Part shown: in pieces, positions 18,209-27,132 of the stretch
Position numbering within the stretch: position 1 is the stretch's first letter
How the letters are laid out: each line of letters opens with the position of its first letter
NCBI GenBank assembly: GCA_020353515.1
Contig: CP070695.1
Span: 1,928,141-1,986,262, forward strand
Length of the DNA: 58,122 nt
DNA from: Candidatus Heimdallarchaeota archaeon
Lineage (GTDB): Archaea; Asgardarchaeota; Heimdallarchaeia; Hodarchaeales; Hodarchaeaceae
Direction of reading: 5' to 3'
Made by a program: the position numbers and the translations under genes
Notes under the pieces: generated by a model
Told to the model about the DNA's origin: nothing
What the model saw: only the letters and a program-made list of their open reading frames with translations
Database searches by the model: none

Positions 18209-18619
18209 ACCCATTCTTGGTCTTTTAAAGGGGTTTTCTTCGGGTCCTAGGAGGAGGAACGCCGCCCGAAGCGCAAGTAGATGGAATGAGATGATTATGC
18301 TGACCGAAAAAAACCAGACGGAGGAAATAGTCCCAATAAAAAGTAGAAAAATTGAGCAGATGAGGAGTATAGTTCGAACCAACCTCCTACTTTTCATCTT
18401 GTTATCGAGATAAATTGTATCTGAGAATGCATATTCGAGAGAGACATTAGCAACATTGTACACTAGAATTACCATCCAAATCAAAAAAAAGACAAAAATT
18501 GTCAGGTATATTACTGGTCTCAGCTCGTTCGACATCGTAATAATCTGAAATTGATACTCTAATACTATTATTGTGAGGATTAATACCCCTAGAAACACAT
18601 CAGTCCGTGTAAAATCCAT
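18200..18619 (-). CDS. Small four-helix membrane protein
   Basis: The 139-residue protein starts at ATG 18619 and contains four hydrophobic segments, at about residues 8-26, 34-55, 84-102 and 104-124. A hydrophilic loop (YAFSDTIYLDNKMKSRR) follows the second. The C terminus is Pro-rich and basic (GPEENPFKRPRMGQY). It is divergently arranged with the 7-TM gene starting at 18715, so a shared regulatory region is possible. Family unknown. Confidence 0.6.
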   Translation of the reverse strand: MDFTRTDVFLGVLILTIIVLEYQFQIITMSNELRPVIYLTIFVFFLIWMVILVYNVANVSLEYAFSDTIYLDNKMKSRRLVRTILLICSIFLLFIGTISSVWFFSVSIIISFHLLALRAAFLLLGPEENPFKRPRMGQY

Positions 18620-18714
18620 CAGATATCCTCAATAAGTCAAAAATTCACCGGTTCTACAATAAATTAATAAATACTAAAAAGGTTTTATCTTGGATATCTT
18701 GTTAGAAATTCCGT

Positions 18715-19572
18715 GTGACTTGGTTTAATGAAATGACCACTAATGAGTTGGTCTTCACTGACCTGATTGGCCTACTTTTTGGTTCGCTATCTCTGATTCC
18801 AGTCTATTTTCTTGTTAAATATTATAGAAAGACCCAGATCCTCGATTATTTGCTGTTTACTGGAGTATTTGTTTGTAACGCGATCGGTAATTTTAGTAGT
18901 TTTATTCGTACATTTATTGAGTTTAATTTTATCAATCCTTATTGGATAAAATTCTTTCATTTTCTTGGATACTTCTTTGGTATTTTGGTTTATTCACCAT
19001 TCCTCTTACTCTATAGTCTTCGTATAAAGTGGGATAATCCCCGTAGAGTTGCTTGGTATATGGCGACAATCTTGACTCTACTAATGATATATTGTAGTTT
19101 TGAGAATTTTTATTTTAGAAATCTCTACCTACTTATAAGCAACCATAGTGGTTTTATTGATATTCTTACAAACTTGAGTCAATTTAGTATTTTAGGATTT
19201 ACCATTTTTGTTTATTTGACATCAAAACAAGAAATTGACGATAAGAGAGTAAAAATTGCACGAATGCTCTGGATTATCAGTGGCTGTTTTTTATTATTGG
19301 CTCCCTTGTTTGGCATAATTTATGTAATGTCAGGTTATGCTAACGTCTGGGAAGACTTAATGTACGTTTTCAGCTTAGTAGGAATTCTCCTTATTGCCTA
19401 TGTAACTATTCGCTATCCTGAAGCAGTACTCTTTTCCCATGCACAAATAATACGGGCTTTTACTGTATATGAAAAAGTCGTTTCTTTAAAATCAGGAGAT
19501 CCCATACATGAATATGGTGTGTCAGCACTCGTTGATTATCTGAAGAGGATTCCTCAAGACTTAATAAAATAA
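18715..19572 (+). CDS. Seven-helix membrane protein, paralogue of the split gene at 25.4-26.3 kb
   Basis: The 285-residue protein (GTG start) has about seven hydrophobic helices, followed by a soluble C-terminal tail of about 45 residues (GVSALVDYLKRIPQDLIK). It shares with the second copy at 25392-26327 the pieces QILDYLLFTGVFV / HIVDYLIFAGAFV and RIKWDNPRR / RVKHDTPPR. They also share RYPEAVLFSHAQIIRAFTVY / RFPECVLISKSQLIRASYLY. The layout recalls sensory 7-TM input modules, but no kinase or signalling domain is attached. I do not know the family name. Confidence 0.7.
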   Translation: MTWFNEMTTNELVFTDLIGLLFGSLSLIPVYFLVKYYRKTQILDYLLFTGVFVCNAIGNFSSFIRTFIEFNFINPYWIKFFHFLGYFFGILVYSPFLLLYSLRIKWDNPRRVAWYMATILTLLMIYCSFENFYFRNLYLLISNHSGFIDILTNLSQFSILGFTIFVYLTSKQEIDDKRVKIARMLWIISGCFLLLAPLFGIIYVMSGYANVWEDLMYVFSLVGILLIAYVTIRYPEAVLFSHAQIIRAFTVYEKVVSLKSGDPIHEYGVSALVDYLKRIPQDLIK

Positions 19573-19781
19573 TAACAAGGCATTCCTCTAGGTAAAACTC
19601 AAATAGGGCTCGTGTTGGTCTTCATGACATCATCTGAACACCCCCTCACATGAATGGCTCTGCTTTTCGTATAAATATTATTTTATAGATAAAAACATTA
19701 AATAATTGTTAAATATCCACAATTTAAATGCTTTTTTAGTTTGTTATAGAAAATAATCAGCCGTTTAGACAGGAAATTAGG

Positions 19782-21029
19782 ATGTTCTTTCGAATTCTAA
19801 GGAAAAGTATCCTTACTCGAAAAGGTAAGGTTGCGATTTCCCTGATCGCAATCATCATGGGTATTAGTATCCCTTCCGCTATGCTTAATGTATCATTAGA
19901 CATTAATGAAAAGATTGGAGTCGAATTCAGAAAATTTGGGGCAAATTTGCTTGTTGTTCCGAAGTCAGACACCATTCAGGTAGGTATAGGTGATATTAGC
20001 CTCAGTTCAGTTACAGATCAGCAATATATTAATGAAACTGACATTTATAAGATCAAAACAATAAATTGGTCAAGAAATATCTTAGGTTATGCTCCTTTCT
20101 TATATCAAGTGGTTTCTGTTAGAGCTAAAGGTAGTCTAGAGGAACAACGGGTTGTGTTAACTGGAACGTGGTTTGAAAAAAACACAACTTTAGAAGGAGG
20201 AGAAATTTTTACAACAGGAGTTAGGAGACTTAACAGTTGGTGGTGGACAATCGATGGAGAATGGATTAAAGACGAAACTAATAATTCTACTGATTCAATC
20301 TATTGTATGATCGGTACTACTGTCGCAGAAAAAATGAGTCTTAATCTGGGAGACGAGATAGAAGTCACTTACAAGGAAACAACTCAAGAAACCACTAAAA
20401 ATCTTCAAGTAGTGGGAATTATTACTTCAGGTGGGGTTGAAGATAATCACATCTATATTCCTCTACCTGTTGCTCAAAATTTATCTCAACGTGAAAACTT
20501 GGTTCATTCAGTTCAAGTTTCAGCTTTATGTACTGCATGTCCAATAGAGACGATTGCAGCTGAAATTGAAGGTAAGATCACTTATATAGAAGCGAAAACT
20601 ATTCTACAGATGACTAATGCTGAAATGAGTGTATTGAGTAAGATTCAACTGACAATGGCTTTCGTGACAATTATTGCTCTCTCTGCTACGGTATTAGGGA
20701 TGAGTACAACCTTAACAGCCTCAGTATTAGAGAGATATACTGAGATTGGACTTATCAAAAGTATCGGGGCCGAGAATCGAAAAATCGCTGCTCTTTTTTT
20801 CGCCGAATCCTCCATCATCGGGCTTCTGGGTGGTGTTCTTGGTTTTCTATTTGGAATTATTGGTGCTCAATTTGTGGGTCTTCTTGTATTCAATTCGTTA
20901 GTGACTCCTCAGTTGATAGTTTTACCTATAATACTTGGAGTCTCGGTTGGTGTATCACTACTGGCTTCATTACTGCCAGTCAAACGAGCCATGGGAATTG
21001 AGCCAGTTTTAGTTTTGAGAGGATTGTAA
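19782..21029 (+). CDS. MacB/FtsX-like ABC transporter permease
   Basis: The 415-residue protein has an N-terminal helix (KVAISLIAIIMGISIPSAML), an external domain of about 230 residues that includes CTACP, and three C-terminal helices of an FtsX core (EIGLIKSIGAENRKIAALFFAES). This is the size of a standard MacB-type subunit. The gene overlaps the ATPase gene in TAATG, and a DUF2318 gene follows. The external CxxC could bind metal or form a disulfide. The cassette suggests redox- or metal-related transport; the substrate is unknown. Confidence 0.88.
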   Translation: MFFRILRKSILTRKGKVAISLIAIIMGISIPSAMLNVSLDINEKIGVEFRKFGANLLVVPKSDTIQVGIGDISLSSVTDQQYINETDIYKIKTINWSRNILGYAPFLYQVVSVRAKGSLEEQRVVLTGTWFEKNTTLEGGEIFTTGVRRLNSWWWTIDGEWIKDETNNSTDSIYCMIGTTVAEKMSLNLGDEIEVTYKETTQETTKNLQVVGIITSGGVEDNHIYIPLPVAQNLSQRENLVHSVQVSALCTACPIETIAAEIEGKITYIEAKTILQMTNAEMSVLSKIQLTMAFVTIIALSATVLGMSTTLTASVLERYTEIGLIKSIGAENRKIAALFFAESSIIGLLGGVLGFLFGIIGAQFVGLLVFNSLVTPQLIVLPIILGVSVGVSLLASLLPVKRAMGIEPVLVLRGL

Positions 21030-21682
21030 TGAAAGCTGGATTCATACAAACACACAATCTAACGAAGGTTTATGATGGGATTACTTGTGCTCTAGACAAT
21101 GTAAATCTCACGATCGAAGAGGGAGATTGGGTGTCATTAACTGGGCCGTCTGGTTCGGGAAAAACAACTCTGTTGAACATGATTGGGTGTTTAGACAAGC
21201 CTACCGACGGGTCAGTTGTAATAGATGGAACTCTGGTGACAAACCTAAATCAAAATCAATTGACACGCTTTAGACGAGAAATGATTGGTCTGATTTTTCA
21301 ACAACATTATCTCATCCCATATTTAACAGCTTTAGAGAATGTTCTGATCGCAATGTACTATCACAGCATTGTTGATGAAAATGAGGCAATCGAAGCTTTG
21401 ACCAAAGTCGGATTACGAAGTCGGCTAAATCATAAATCCTCTAAATTGTCAGGAGGAGAACAACAACGTGTGTGTATCGCCCGAGCATTGATTAATGAGC
21501 CCAAAATACTCGTAGCTGATGAACCAACTGGGAATTTAGATCAAAAAAATGGTCAAGTTGTGATGGATCTTATCTCTGATTTACATAAAGAGGGCCACAC
21601 TATTCTTATCGTCACTCATAACTTGGAAATCGCAAAACAAGGTAATAAAATTCTACAAATGGTTGACGGGAAGGTCTCATAA
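21029..21682 (+). CDS. ABC transporter ATP-binding protein (MacB type)
   Basis: The 217-residue ATPase has Walker A GPSGSGKTT, Q-loop LIFQQHYLIPY, signature LSGGEQQRV, Walker B VADEPTGNLD and switch His in VTHNLE. It is translationally coupled (TAATG) to the preceding permease gene and is followed 48 bases later by the DUF2318 gene. It should power the permease as a homodimer. Confidence 0.93.
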   Translation: MKAGFIQTHNLTKVYDGITCALDNVNLTIEEGDWVSLTGPSGSGKTTLLNMIGCLDKPTDGSVVIDGTLVTNLNQNQLTRFRREMIGLIFQQHYLIPYLTALENVLIAMYYHSIVDENEAIEALTKVGLRSRLNHKSSKLSGGEQQRVCIARALINEPKILVADEPTGNLDQKNGQVVMDLISDLHKEGHTILIVTHNLEIAKQGNKILQMVDGKVS

Positions 21683-21730
21683 CACAACCATACATAATAG
21701 TAAATTAAAGAGAGAAAAGAGGTGAAAAGT

Positions 21731-22285
21731 TTGTCAAATAAAAGTAATCGAAGAAAAATGAAGATGAAAGCTCGAAGAATGAAAGCTAAAAAGCTGGTCA
21801 AAAAAGAGGGAGATCATAACTGGAACATGGTATTAGCAATTGTTGTGGTGACGGTAGTTGGATTTTCTGCAATCTTATTTCTGCAAGGAAACAACGATCC
21901 GAACTCGAGTAATCCAATATCAAGACCACAAAAGGATGGAGATAATTTAGTACTGTCAGTATCGAGTTTAAATACTAAGGTTAAGTTCTTTGGGTATAAA
22001 AGTGGGGTAGTTCAAATTTCTTATTTCGCTGTCCTTGGTTCTGATGAACAAGTCCGCCTCGCTTTTGACGCGTGTGATGTATGCTTCGCAGAGAAAAAGG
22101 GGTATCGTCAAAATGGGGATGTAATGGTCTGTAATAACTGTGGAAAGCAGTTTCACATCGATGGAATTGGCACTGAGAACGTTCAAGGTGGCTGCTGGCC
22201 CAGTTATTTACCAATCACAGTAGCTGAAGGGAACGTTCGTATTAGAATCTCTGATGTTGTATCAAAGAAATACATGTTTGAATGA
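21731..22285 (+). CDS. Membrane-anchored DUF2318-family protein
   Basis: I prefer TTG 21731 as start because GAGGTG (21719-21724) lies 6 bases upstream; GTG 21722 overlaps that site. A very basic N terminus (about 30 residues, KMKMKARRMKAKK) precedes one helix (MVLAIVVVTVVGFSAILFLQ). The outside domain has CDVCFAEKKGYRQNGD and CNNCGKQFHIDGIGTEN, ending in GGCWP: the five-Cys pattern of DUF2318, thought to bind metal or a redox centre. In other prokaryotes such proteins occur beside ABC permeases and iron-related genes. Here it probably works outside the membrane with the adjacent transporter. Confidence 0.85.
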   Translation: MSNKSNRRKMKMKARRMKAKKLVKKEGDHNWNMVLAIVVVTVVGFSAILFLQGNNDPNSSNPISRPQKDGDNLVLSVSSLNTKVKFFGYKSGVVQISYFAVLGSDEQVRLAFDACDVCFAEKKGYRQNGDVMVCNNCGKQFHIDGIGTENVQGGCWPSYLPITVAEGNVRIRISDVVSKKYMFE

Positions 22286-22316
22286 ACTTTCCGTTCTGCA
22301 AACTGGGGAAAAAACC

Positions 22317-22324
22317 TTTTTTTT
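22317..22324 (+). terminator. Poly-T terminator after the ABC/DUF2318 operon
   Basis: Eight T residues at 22317-22324, followed by further T-rich sequence, lie 32 bases after the DUF2318 stop codon. Poly-T runs of this type end transcription in archaea. No strong stem precedes it. Confidence 0.4.
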
Positions 22325-22430
22325 CTCTTGGTCTCCCTTTTTCTTTAAAAGACACAAATGTAGGTTTTCATGAAGATTTTTAAGGGGAGGAAATATAGGA
22401 GTACAGAATTCTCTCCGATGATTTACTAAT

Positions 22431-23100
22431 ATGTTAAAATCAGCTCAAACAACCAGCTGTTGAGAAAAGGCCTTTAATAGTAAAATCTGACATTATAAAT
22501 GAACAACATACTCCGACAGAGCGATGGGAAGAAGAACCTCCTGAATCATCCGTTGACAAATTTATTACACCAGACTTGGAACCACCAGAGGAAGCAATAC
22601 CTGAAACACCACCCATAAAACCTGTAGACGAGGATAAAAAAGCATTATTTTCCTCTATTCAATATCAGGTTCAAGACTTGTTATTTGAACAAGATGAAAC
22701 TACCTTTTTTGCACGGATGATCCCCTATTCAGGTTCTATCAAGGAAATTTTGGTAAAAATAAAGCAGAATCAGATCATTATGAGTGGTTGTCTTAAACGA
22801 GAGAATATCCCAAAAACAAATCTCGAATTGAAAATTGATGGGGAACCTAAAGAGCCATCCTGGGGTGATCCTTGGCAAGATATTTTCTTAATTGGGGAAG
22901 AAAAGATCATTAGGGGGATCAAAGCATGTTCTGAAATCGCTAATCGAATGAATTCTTTAGGGACAGTATTTATCAAGTTTGAGTCACAGATTAAAGGAGA
23001 ATGTTTTCAATTAACCTGCAACGAGACAGAAGAATCAATAAAACTTGCGTATTCACTAATCAAGGATCTTCAACTATTTTTTGAGGTCTCTTTGTATTAG
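22431..23100 (+). pseudogene. Acidic/proline-rich N-terminus protein whose start is separated by a one-base shift
   Basis: The frame is open from 22438 to 23100 but has no ATG, GTG or TTG until TTG 22576, although the stretch before it is clearly protein-like (ERWEEEPPESSVDKFI). ATG 22431 lies in another frame. Removing one A from the A4 run at 22436-22439 would join them into 222 residues starting MLNQLKQPAVEK, with GGAGG-rich sequence upstream at about 22387. The C-terminal domain of about 160 residues (from LFSSIQYQVQDLLFEQDET) is soluble alpha/beta of unknown family. A sequencing error, a programmed shift, initiation at TTG 22576 or a true mutation are all possible. Confidence 0.5.
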
Positions 23101-23146
23101 TCAAATCAGTTCGCATAGATGAATCTTTTTGTATAGTCATCTGCTG

Positions 23147-23443
23147 TCATTCTGGGATCTGTTTTGGTTCTTCAGTCTGCAGTTGTGCAATAAACTCCTC
23201 TGGATGACACTTCAAACGTTCTTCGGTAATTAGATTGTGTAATTTGACATGTTGGTCTAGATTTTGGGAATCAGCCAGATGTTCAAGTCTATGTTCTAGT
23301 CCTTCTAGTAAAATGTGTTTGAGTAAATTTTCTGGAGATTCAAAGCCCCATTCGAACAGTTTAGATGCAGATTCGAAAAATTCAATTAATTCGGGAGGTA
23401 AATCAAATTCTATTTTCACGATTGTCCATTCCTTAGATTTCAC
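23147..23443 (-). CDS. Small ribbon-helix-helix-like protein
   Basis: The 98-residue protein starts at GTG 23443. TTTAAAT on the minus strand about 30 bases upstream suggests a leaderless transcript. The N terminus (WTIVKIEFDLPPELIEFFES) has the strand-helix look of ribbon-helix-helix regulators. Helices with many Leu, Glu and His (LLKHILLEGLEHRLEHL) follow. It is convergent with the preceding gene, 46 bases apart. DNA binding is inference from the short N-terminal pattern. Confidence 0.55.
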   Translation of the reverse strand: MKSKEWTIVKIEFDLPPELIEFFESASKLFEWGFESPENLLKHILLEGLEHRLEHLADSQNLDQHVKLHNLITEERLKCHPEEFIAQLQTEEPKQIPE

Positions 23444-23565
23444 TATGTAATTAACAATAGTTAACTTTCAGTATTTAAATTTACTTCTTCGATTTAAATC
23501 TAAAAGCTAACAAAAAATCTTGCTCAATTTTATTAACTTCAAGAAATCAGAGTTATTTCCATAAT

Positions 23566-23964
23566 ATGGTGAAATTTATGAAGAATAGTTTTCGTAATAA
23601 CCTCTGGTATTTAGCTCATCCTTATACTGCTGATTCTGATGAAAAAATCGAACTAAACGTGAAGAAAGCAAATATCATTGCTGCAAAGCTTATATGTGCT
23701 GGTTTATTTGTCTATTCACCAATCAGTATGACCCATTGGATTCACAAAGAAGCGGTTGAAATGGGATTAATCGATAAAAGTGAATGGGATCTCTGGATGA
23801 AGTTTGATTACTTTTTCATTGAGAATCATTGCACTGGACTCATTATATCTCCTGGGTGGGAAGATTCACAAGGATGTAAAGAGGAATACAAGAGATTTCA
23901 AGAACTCAAGAAACCTATCTATCTTCTGGAGGAGATTTATCAAGAACTAAATATTAGAGAGTAA
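23566..23964 (+). CDS. DUF1937 / nucleoside 2-deoxyribosyltransferase-like protein
   Basis: The 132-residue protein has WYLAHPYT at the start of the fold, KANIIAAKLICAGLFVYSPISMTHWI in the second strand-helix region, and SPGWEDSQGCKEEYKRF near the C terminus. These match the DUF1937/DUF4406 group of deoxyribosyltransferase-like Rossmann proteins, which bind nucleotides or their sugars. The Glu in CKEEYKRF is the expected catalytic position. It stands alone between opposite-strand genes. The substrate is unknown. Confidence 0.75.
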   Translation: MVKFMKNSFRNNLWYLAHPYTADSDEKIELNVKKANIIAAKLICAGLFVYSPISMTHWIHKEAVEMGLIDKSEWDLWMKFDYFFIENHCTGLIISPGWEDSQGCKEEYKRFQELKKPIYLLEEIYQELNIRE

Positions 23965-24005
23965 GTCCTTCTCTTGTACTATAATCAATATGGATTCTAA
24001 TTTTA

Positions 24006-25127
24006 CTAGTATCGGATTCTGGGATCAAGAAAAGCATAGGTAACATCCGTTGCTAAATTAGCAATAATCACGAATACCGCAATGAGCATATTGATCCCCA
24101 TCATAAAGTTGTAATCTCTGACGTTTACTCGGTAAACAGCTTCCCTCCCCAAACCGGGCCAAGAAAAGACCGTTTCAGTTAATGCAGATCCAGCTAACAA
24201 AAACCCAATAGCTAAACCGACAACTGTGACCACAGGTAATAGTGCGTTGCTTAAAGCATGTTTGTAAATCACTAATCGTTCGGAAAGCCCTTTTGATCGA
24301 GCAGTTAGGATATAATCTTGGCGTAAGACCTCTAACATACTTGATCGAGTCAAGCGAAGAATCAATGCAGTTCCTTGTAACCCTAAAACGAGTGTTGGGA
24401 GAATCATATGAAATAGTTCATCCCAAATCAGCTCAAGGAAGGTTTCATTTCCCGTCAAGTCATAACTATACGCCCCAATTGTGGGGAATTTTATGCCAAA
24501 GAACACTTTCCAGTCTGAGAAGAGTAAGATGCACATGATTCCAGTCCAAAATACTGGCATAGAGACCCCAAATAAGGCAGCCGTCGTCGAAATGCTGTCT
24601 GTTTTTGAGTAAGGGCGTCTAGCAGATAAGATGCCTAAGGGGATCCCAAGTGTTAAGCTCAGAATTAGGGAAGCCAAACCTAATTTCATGGTTTGCCACG
24701 TTAATGCCCCTATCATGGAATTAATAGAGGAACCTGAATAAGAACGACCTAAATTGCCAAAAATAAAACCAGGGGTGAAATCACTTGGTGCTATCCCTAA
24801 GTCTACTTTAAATGTGCTTTGAAGTCCACGGCCTACCCCCAATAGGACATAATCTGAAAACTCGGCCAGATAATCGCTGTCTTCGGAGTTTTTTCCGAAT
24901 AACCAAAAGATATACTGTTCCTGGGGAGGCCTATCTAGTCCTAGCTGATGGCGCATGTTTTCCATTTCTTCCATTGTCAAAGTGGGATCACCTTGTTTGA
25001 GAACATCAACATAATCCATTGGACTAAGCCACATAAGTGTGAAGAGGAGGATAGAAATTCCTAATATTAAAGGAATACTCAAAAGGGTACGCCGAATGAT
25101 ATAATTACGCAGACTCATCTCTTTCAT
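24006..25127 (-). CDS. Dipeptide/oligopeptide ABC permease, DppB-like
   Basis: The 373-residue protein begins like DppB/OppB proteins (RNYIIRRTLLSIPLILGISILLFTLMWLSP). It has six helices and the inner-membrane permease loop LSERLVIYKHALSNALLPVVTVVG, with the family C terminus DVTYAFLDPRIRY. ATG 25118 has GGGATG at better spacing than ATG 25127. A DppB needs a DppC partner, two ATPases and a binding protein. None is in this window, so it is an orphan or the partners lie elsewhere. Two promoter-like direct repeats precede it. Confidence 0.9.
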   Translation of the reverse strand: MKEMSLRNYIIRRTLLSIPLILGISILLFTLMWLSPMDYVDVLKQGDPTLTMEEMENMRHQLGLDRPPQEQYIFWLFGKNSEDSDYLAEFSDYVLLGVGRGLQSTFKVDLGIAPSDFTPGFIFGNLGRSYSGSSINSMIGALTWQTMKLGLASLILSLTLGIPLGILSARRPYSKTDSISTTAALFGVSMPVFWTGIMCILLFSDWKVFFGIKFPTIGAYSYDLTGNETFLELIWDELFHMILPTLVLGLQGTALILRLTRSSMLEVLRQDYILTARSKGLSERLVIYKHALSNALLPVVTVVGLAIGFLLAGSALTETVFSWPGLGREAVYRVNVRDYNFMMGINMLIAVFVIIANLATDVTYAFLDPRIRY

Positions 25128-25210
25128 CCCTTAGTAGAATGGAGAAATCAACTCTCTGAACTTGGTATCTAGCATAGAATGATAATATCAAAAATCCTCT
25201 TTCTCACAGG

Positions 25211-25244
25211 TTATAAGTAGTTATTGCTCTGTGCAGTCAGAAGA
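25211..25244 (-). promoter_or_regulatory. Promoter-proximal direct repeat, copy 1
   Basis: Read on the plus strand, this copy holds TTATAAGTAGTTATTGCTC followed by TGTGCAGTCAG. The second copy 68 bases away shares TTATAA, AGTTATTGCTC and GTGCA. On the minus strand each ends in a TATA-like TTATAA downstream of the shared box, as expected for duplicated promoters or regulator sites of the DppB gene. Confidence 0.45.
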
Positions 25245-25278
25245 AATTTAGACAAAAAATGTGAACCTCCCCATTAAG

Positions 25279-25313
25279 TTATAAAAAGTTATTGCTCAGT
25301 GCAATTAGGAAAG
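25279..25313 (-). promoter_or_regulatory. Promoter-proximal direct repeat, copy 2
   Basis: Read on the plus strand, TTATAAAAAGTTATTGCTC is followed by AGTGCAATTAG. It matches copy 1 at about 26 of 33 positions and has the same TATA-like end. Nothing else in the 264-base gap looks like a gene. Confidence 0.45.
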
Positions 25314-25391
25314 ATTCTCAAGAATTCAATTGGATCTAAAGGATTTAATTCGTCAAAGGAATAATACCAGTTACGAGATACACCAAAATAT

Positions 25392-26327
25392 TCAGCTTAA
25401 CCTTCCCTGATCACTACCAGATGTTGATAACTCAAAAAATTCTGGTGGTAATTCGCTTAAATATGCATAAAGAACAGATAACCCAACATCGATTCTTTTC
25501 TGACCAAACTCTCCTGACTTAATCTTCTTATAGAGGTAAGATGCTCTAATTAATTGTGACTTTGAAATCAATACACATTCTGGAAATCGTACCACGATAG
25601 AAGTAATTATTATTACAGCAACTAAGTCAGGAAAACTTCTAATTGCCGGAGTAAGTTCCAAGAGAGAAACTAAATCAATCAAATATAAGAAAGGACGGCC
25701 CATAGTGAAAATCCCTACAAAAATCCAGAGGATTTTCACAGTTTTCAATCTTACGTCGTTGATGGCAATTTTCACAGTCAAATAAGCATGAACAGCTACT
25801 ATCAGTGTAAAAACGCGATAAATGCTGATAAGAAAGTCGTAACCTTGTCCCATTAGTACTATATTCCCCTGAATCACTAGTGCTACCCCTATATCAAAAG
25901 CATCAACATTGTACAAGGTTAGAAAGAGAAAGTTGATCTTATCTGGCAATTTCACAACTTCATAGAATAATATCATTATTTACAGGATCGAGTACCAAAT
26001 AACGCCAATGTACAAGAGTAACCTTGGAGGTGTGTCATGTTTCACTCTAAGAGCATGAATGAATACAAAGAGATAAACAATAATATAGCTCGAAGTAACG
26101 ATCTGATTCACCAATATATTGATTGGATCAATCACATAGAAAAATGAGAAGAGTTGGTTGATAGTAACTGCAACAAAAGCACCTGCAAAAATTAGATAAT
26201 CAACTATGTGGGTTCGTAGATAATGTATAATAAGTAGAATGGATGGCATTAGACAAAATATGCTTATAAACAGATAGATCCATTGGATCATCTGAATTGG
26301 TGCCAAATAATCAACCTCTAGTTGCAA
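25392..26327 (-). pseudogene. Seven-helix membrane protein gene split by one in-frame TAA
   Basis: From TTG 26327 the frame runs 115 codons to TAA at 25982-25980, then continues in the same frame (ATA, then ATG 25976) for 194 more residues to 25392. The joined 310-residue chain matches the intact 7-TM paralogue at 18.7 kb on both sides of the stop, including HIVDYLIFAGAFV before it and RFPECVLISKSQLIRASYLY after it. One point mutation (CAA, GAA, AAA or TAC/TAT, for example) explains the split. It could also be a read error or a recoded stop. The upstream half would end inside the fourth helix and is unlikely to function alone. Confidence 0.65.
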
Positions 26328-26391
26328 AAAAACTAGTGCAGTAATAATAGATTTGCTTGAATAGGAGAAAATAAGAGAAATAGTCTTTATT

Positions 26392-27132
26392 TCACTGATT
26401 GACCATTTTCCTCTGGATTTGGGTAATTTCTCTAGTGAAAGTGCTCTTATCTTTGTTTAAGGAGGAGTAAAAGAGTACAACACAATGTGTGGGAGTTTTA
26501 ATTTCGTAAAAATGAATATTCGTAAATAATATCTCGCTAGTCGTCTGTTCTTGGTTTATTTTCTTTTCAAGATCTGAAATATCACGATAAATCCGTGTTA
26601 TTTGAGGTAAATTTGCAGTAATCAAAGGATCAGTAATTTTAGTAAAAACTGGATGAAAGAATTTGGTTTCGTAAATAATGTAATTTTTTATTGTTGTTGG
26701 TCTCATAATCTTAATTAATCGGTCTAAAGTGGTAACATCAATTGTAATCATTTCCGCATACTGATTTCTGACAATTATTCTAAAATTTTCGAAATCCATA
26801 CGATTGAGAACAGTCTCTTTGTATAATTCATCAGTATATACAATTTCAAATTTTAACACTATTTTTTTTAGGAATTCGTGAAGTTTTGGGTCATCTTCTA
26901 CAGTAAATATGATACCATATGTTAGAACTCCCTCATATAATAAAAGCATGTATTCTCTGTATCGAATTGCAGTAACAGTTTCTCCACGAGTCTCTCTAAG
27001 AGCACTTAGTACAGCTGAAATAAGGCCTGCTTGAATGTCAATGTCTGAGTCTATTTCCAATAAATAATTACCTACAAAGGAATGGGAAAAGACTAGGATG
27101 CCTGATTTTGTAATGATATTTATTCCAAACAT
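26392..27132 (-). CDS. Longin/roadblock-like domain protein
   Basis: The 246-residue protein opens with FGINIITKSGILVFSHSF, the strand-turn-strand pattern of longin-like domains, then a helix with ISAVLSALRETRGETV. After a linker (residues 110-150) a second alpha/beta segment follows (ITDPLITANLPQITRIYRDIS, then ILFTNIHFYEIKTPTHCVVLFY). Such proteins are abundant in Asgard archaea, where they accompany small GTPases and membrane-trafficking-like modules. It sits 64 bases upstream of the split 7-TM gene on the same strand, so the two may form an operon. No GTPase is nearby. The assignment is by pattern only. Confidence 0.6.
   Translation of the reverse strand: MFGINIITKSGILVFSHSFVGNYLLEIDSDIDIQAGLISAVLSALRETRGETVTAIRYREYMLLLYEGVLTYGIIFTVEDDPKLHEFLKKIVLKFEIVYTDELYKETVLNRMDFENFRIIVRNQYAEMITIDVTTLDRLIKIMRPTTIKNYIIYETKFFHPVFTKITDPLITANLPQITRIYRDISDLEKKINQEQTTSEILFTNIHFYEIKTPTHCVVLFYSSLNKDKSTFTREITQIQRKMVNQ

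Noticed and set aside
25211..25313. Paired repeats considered as the start of a CRISPR array
   Set aside because: Only two imperfect copies with a spacer-sized gap and no further repeats or cas genes; promoter duplication fits better.
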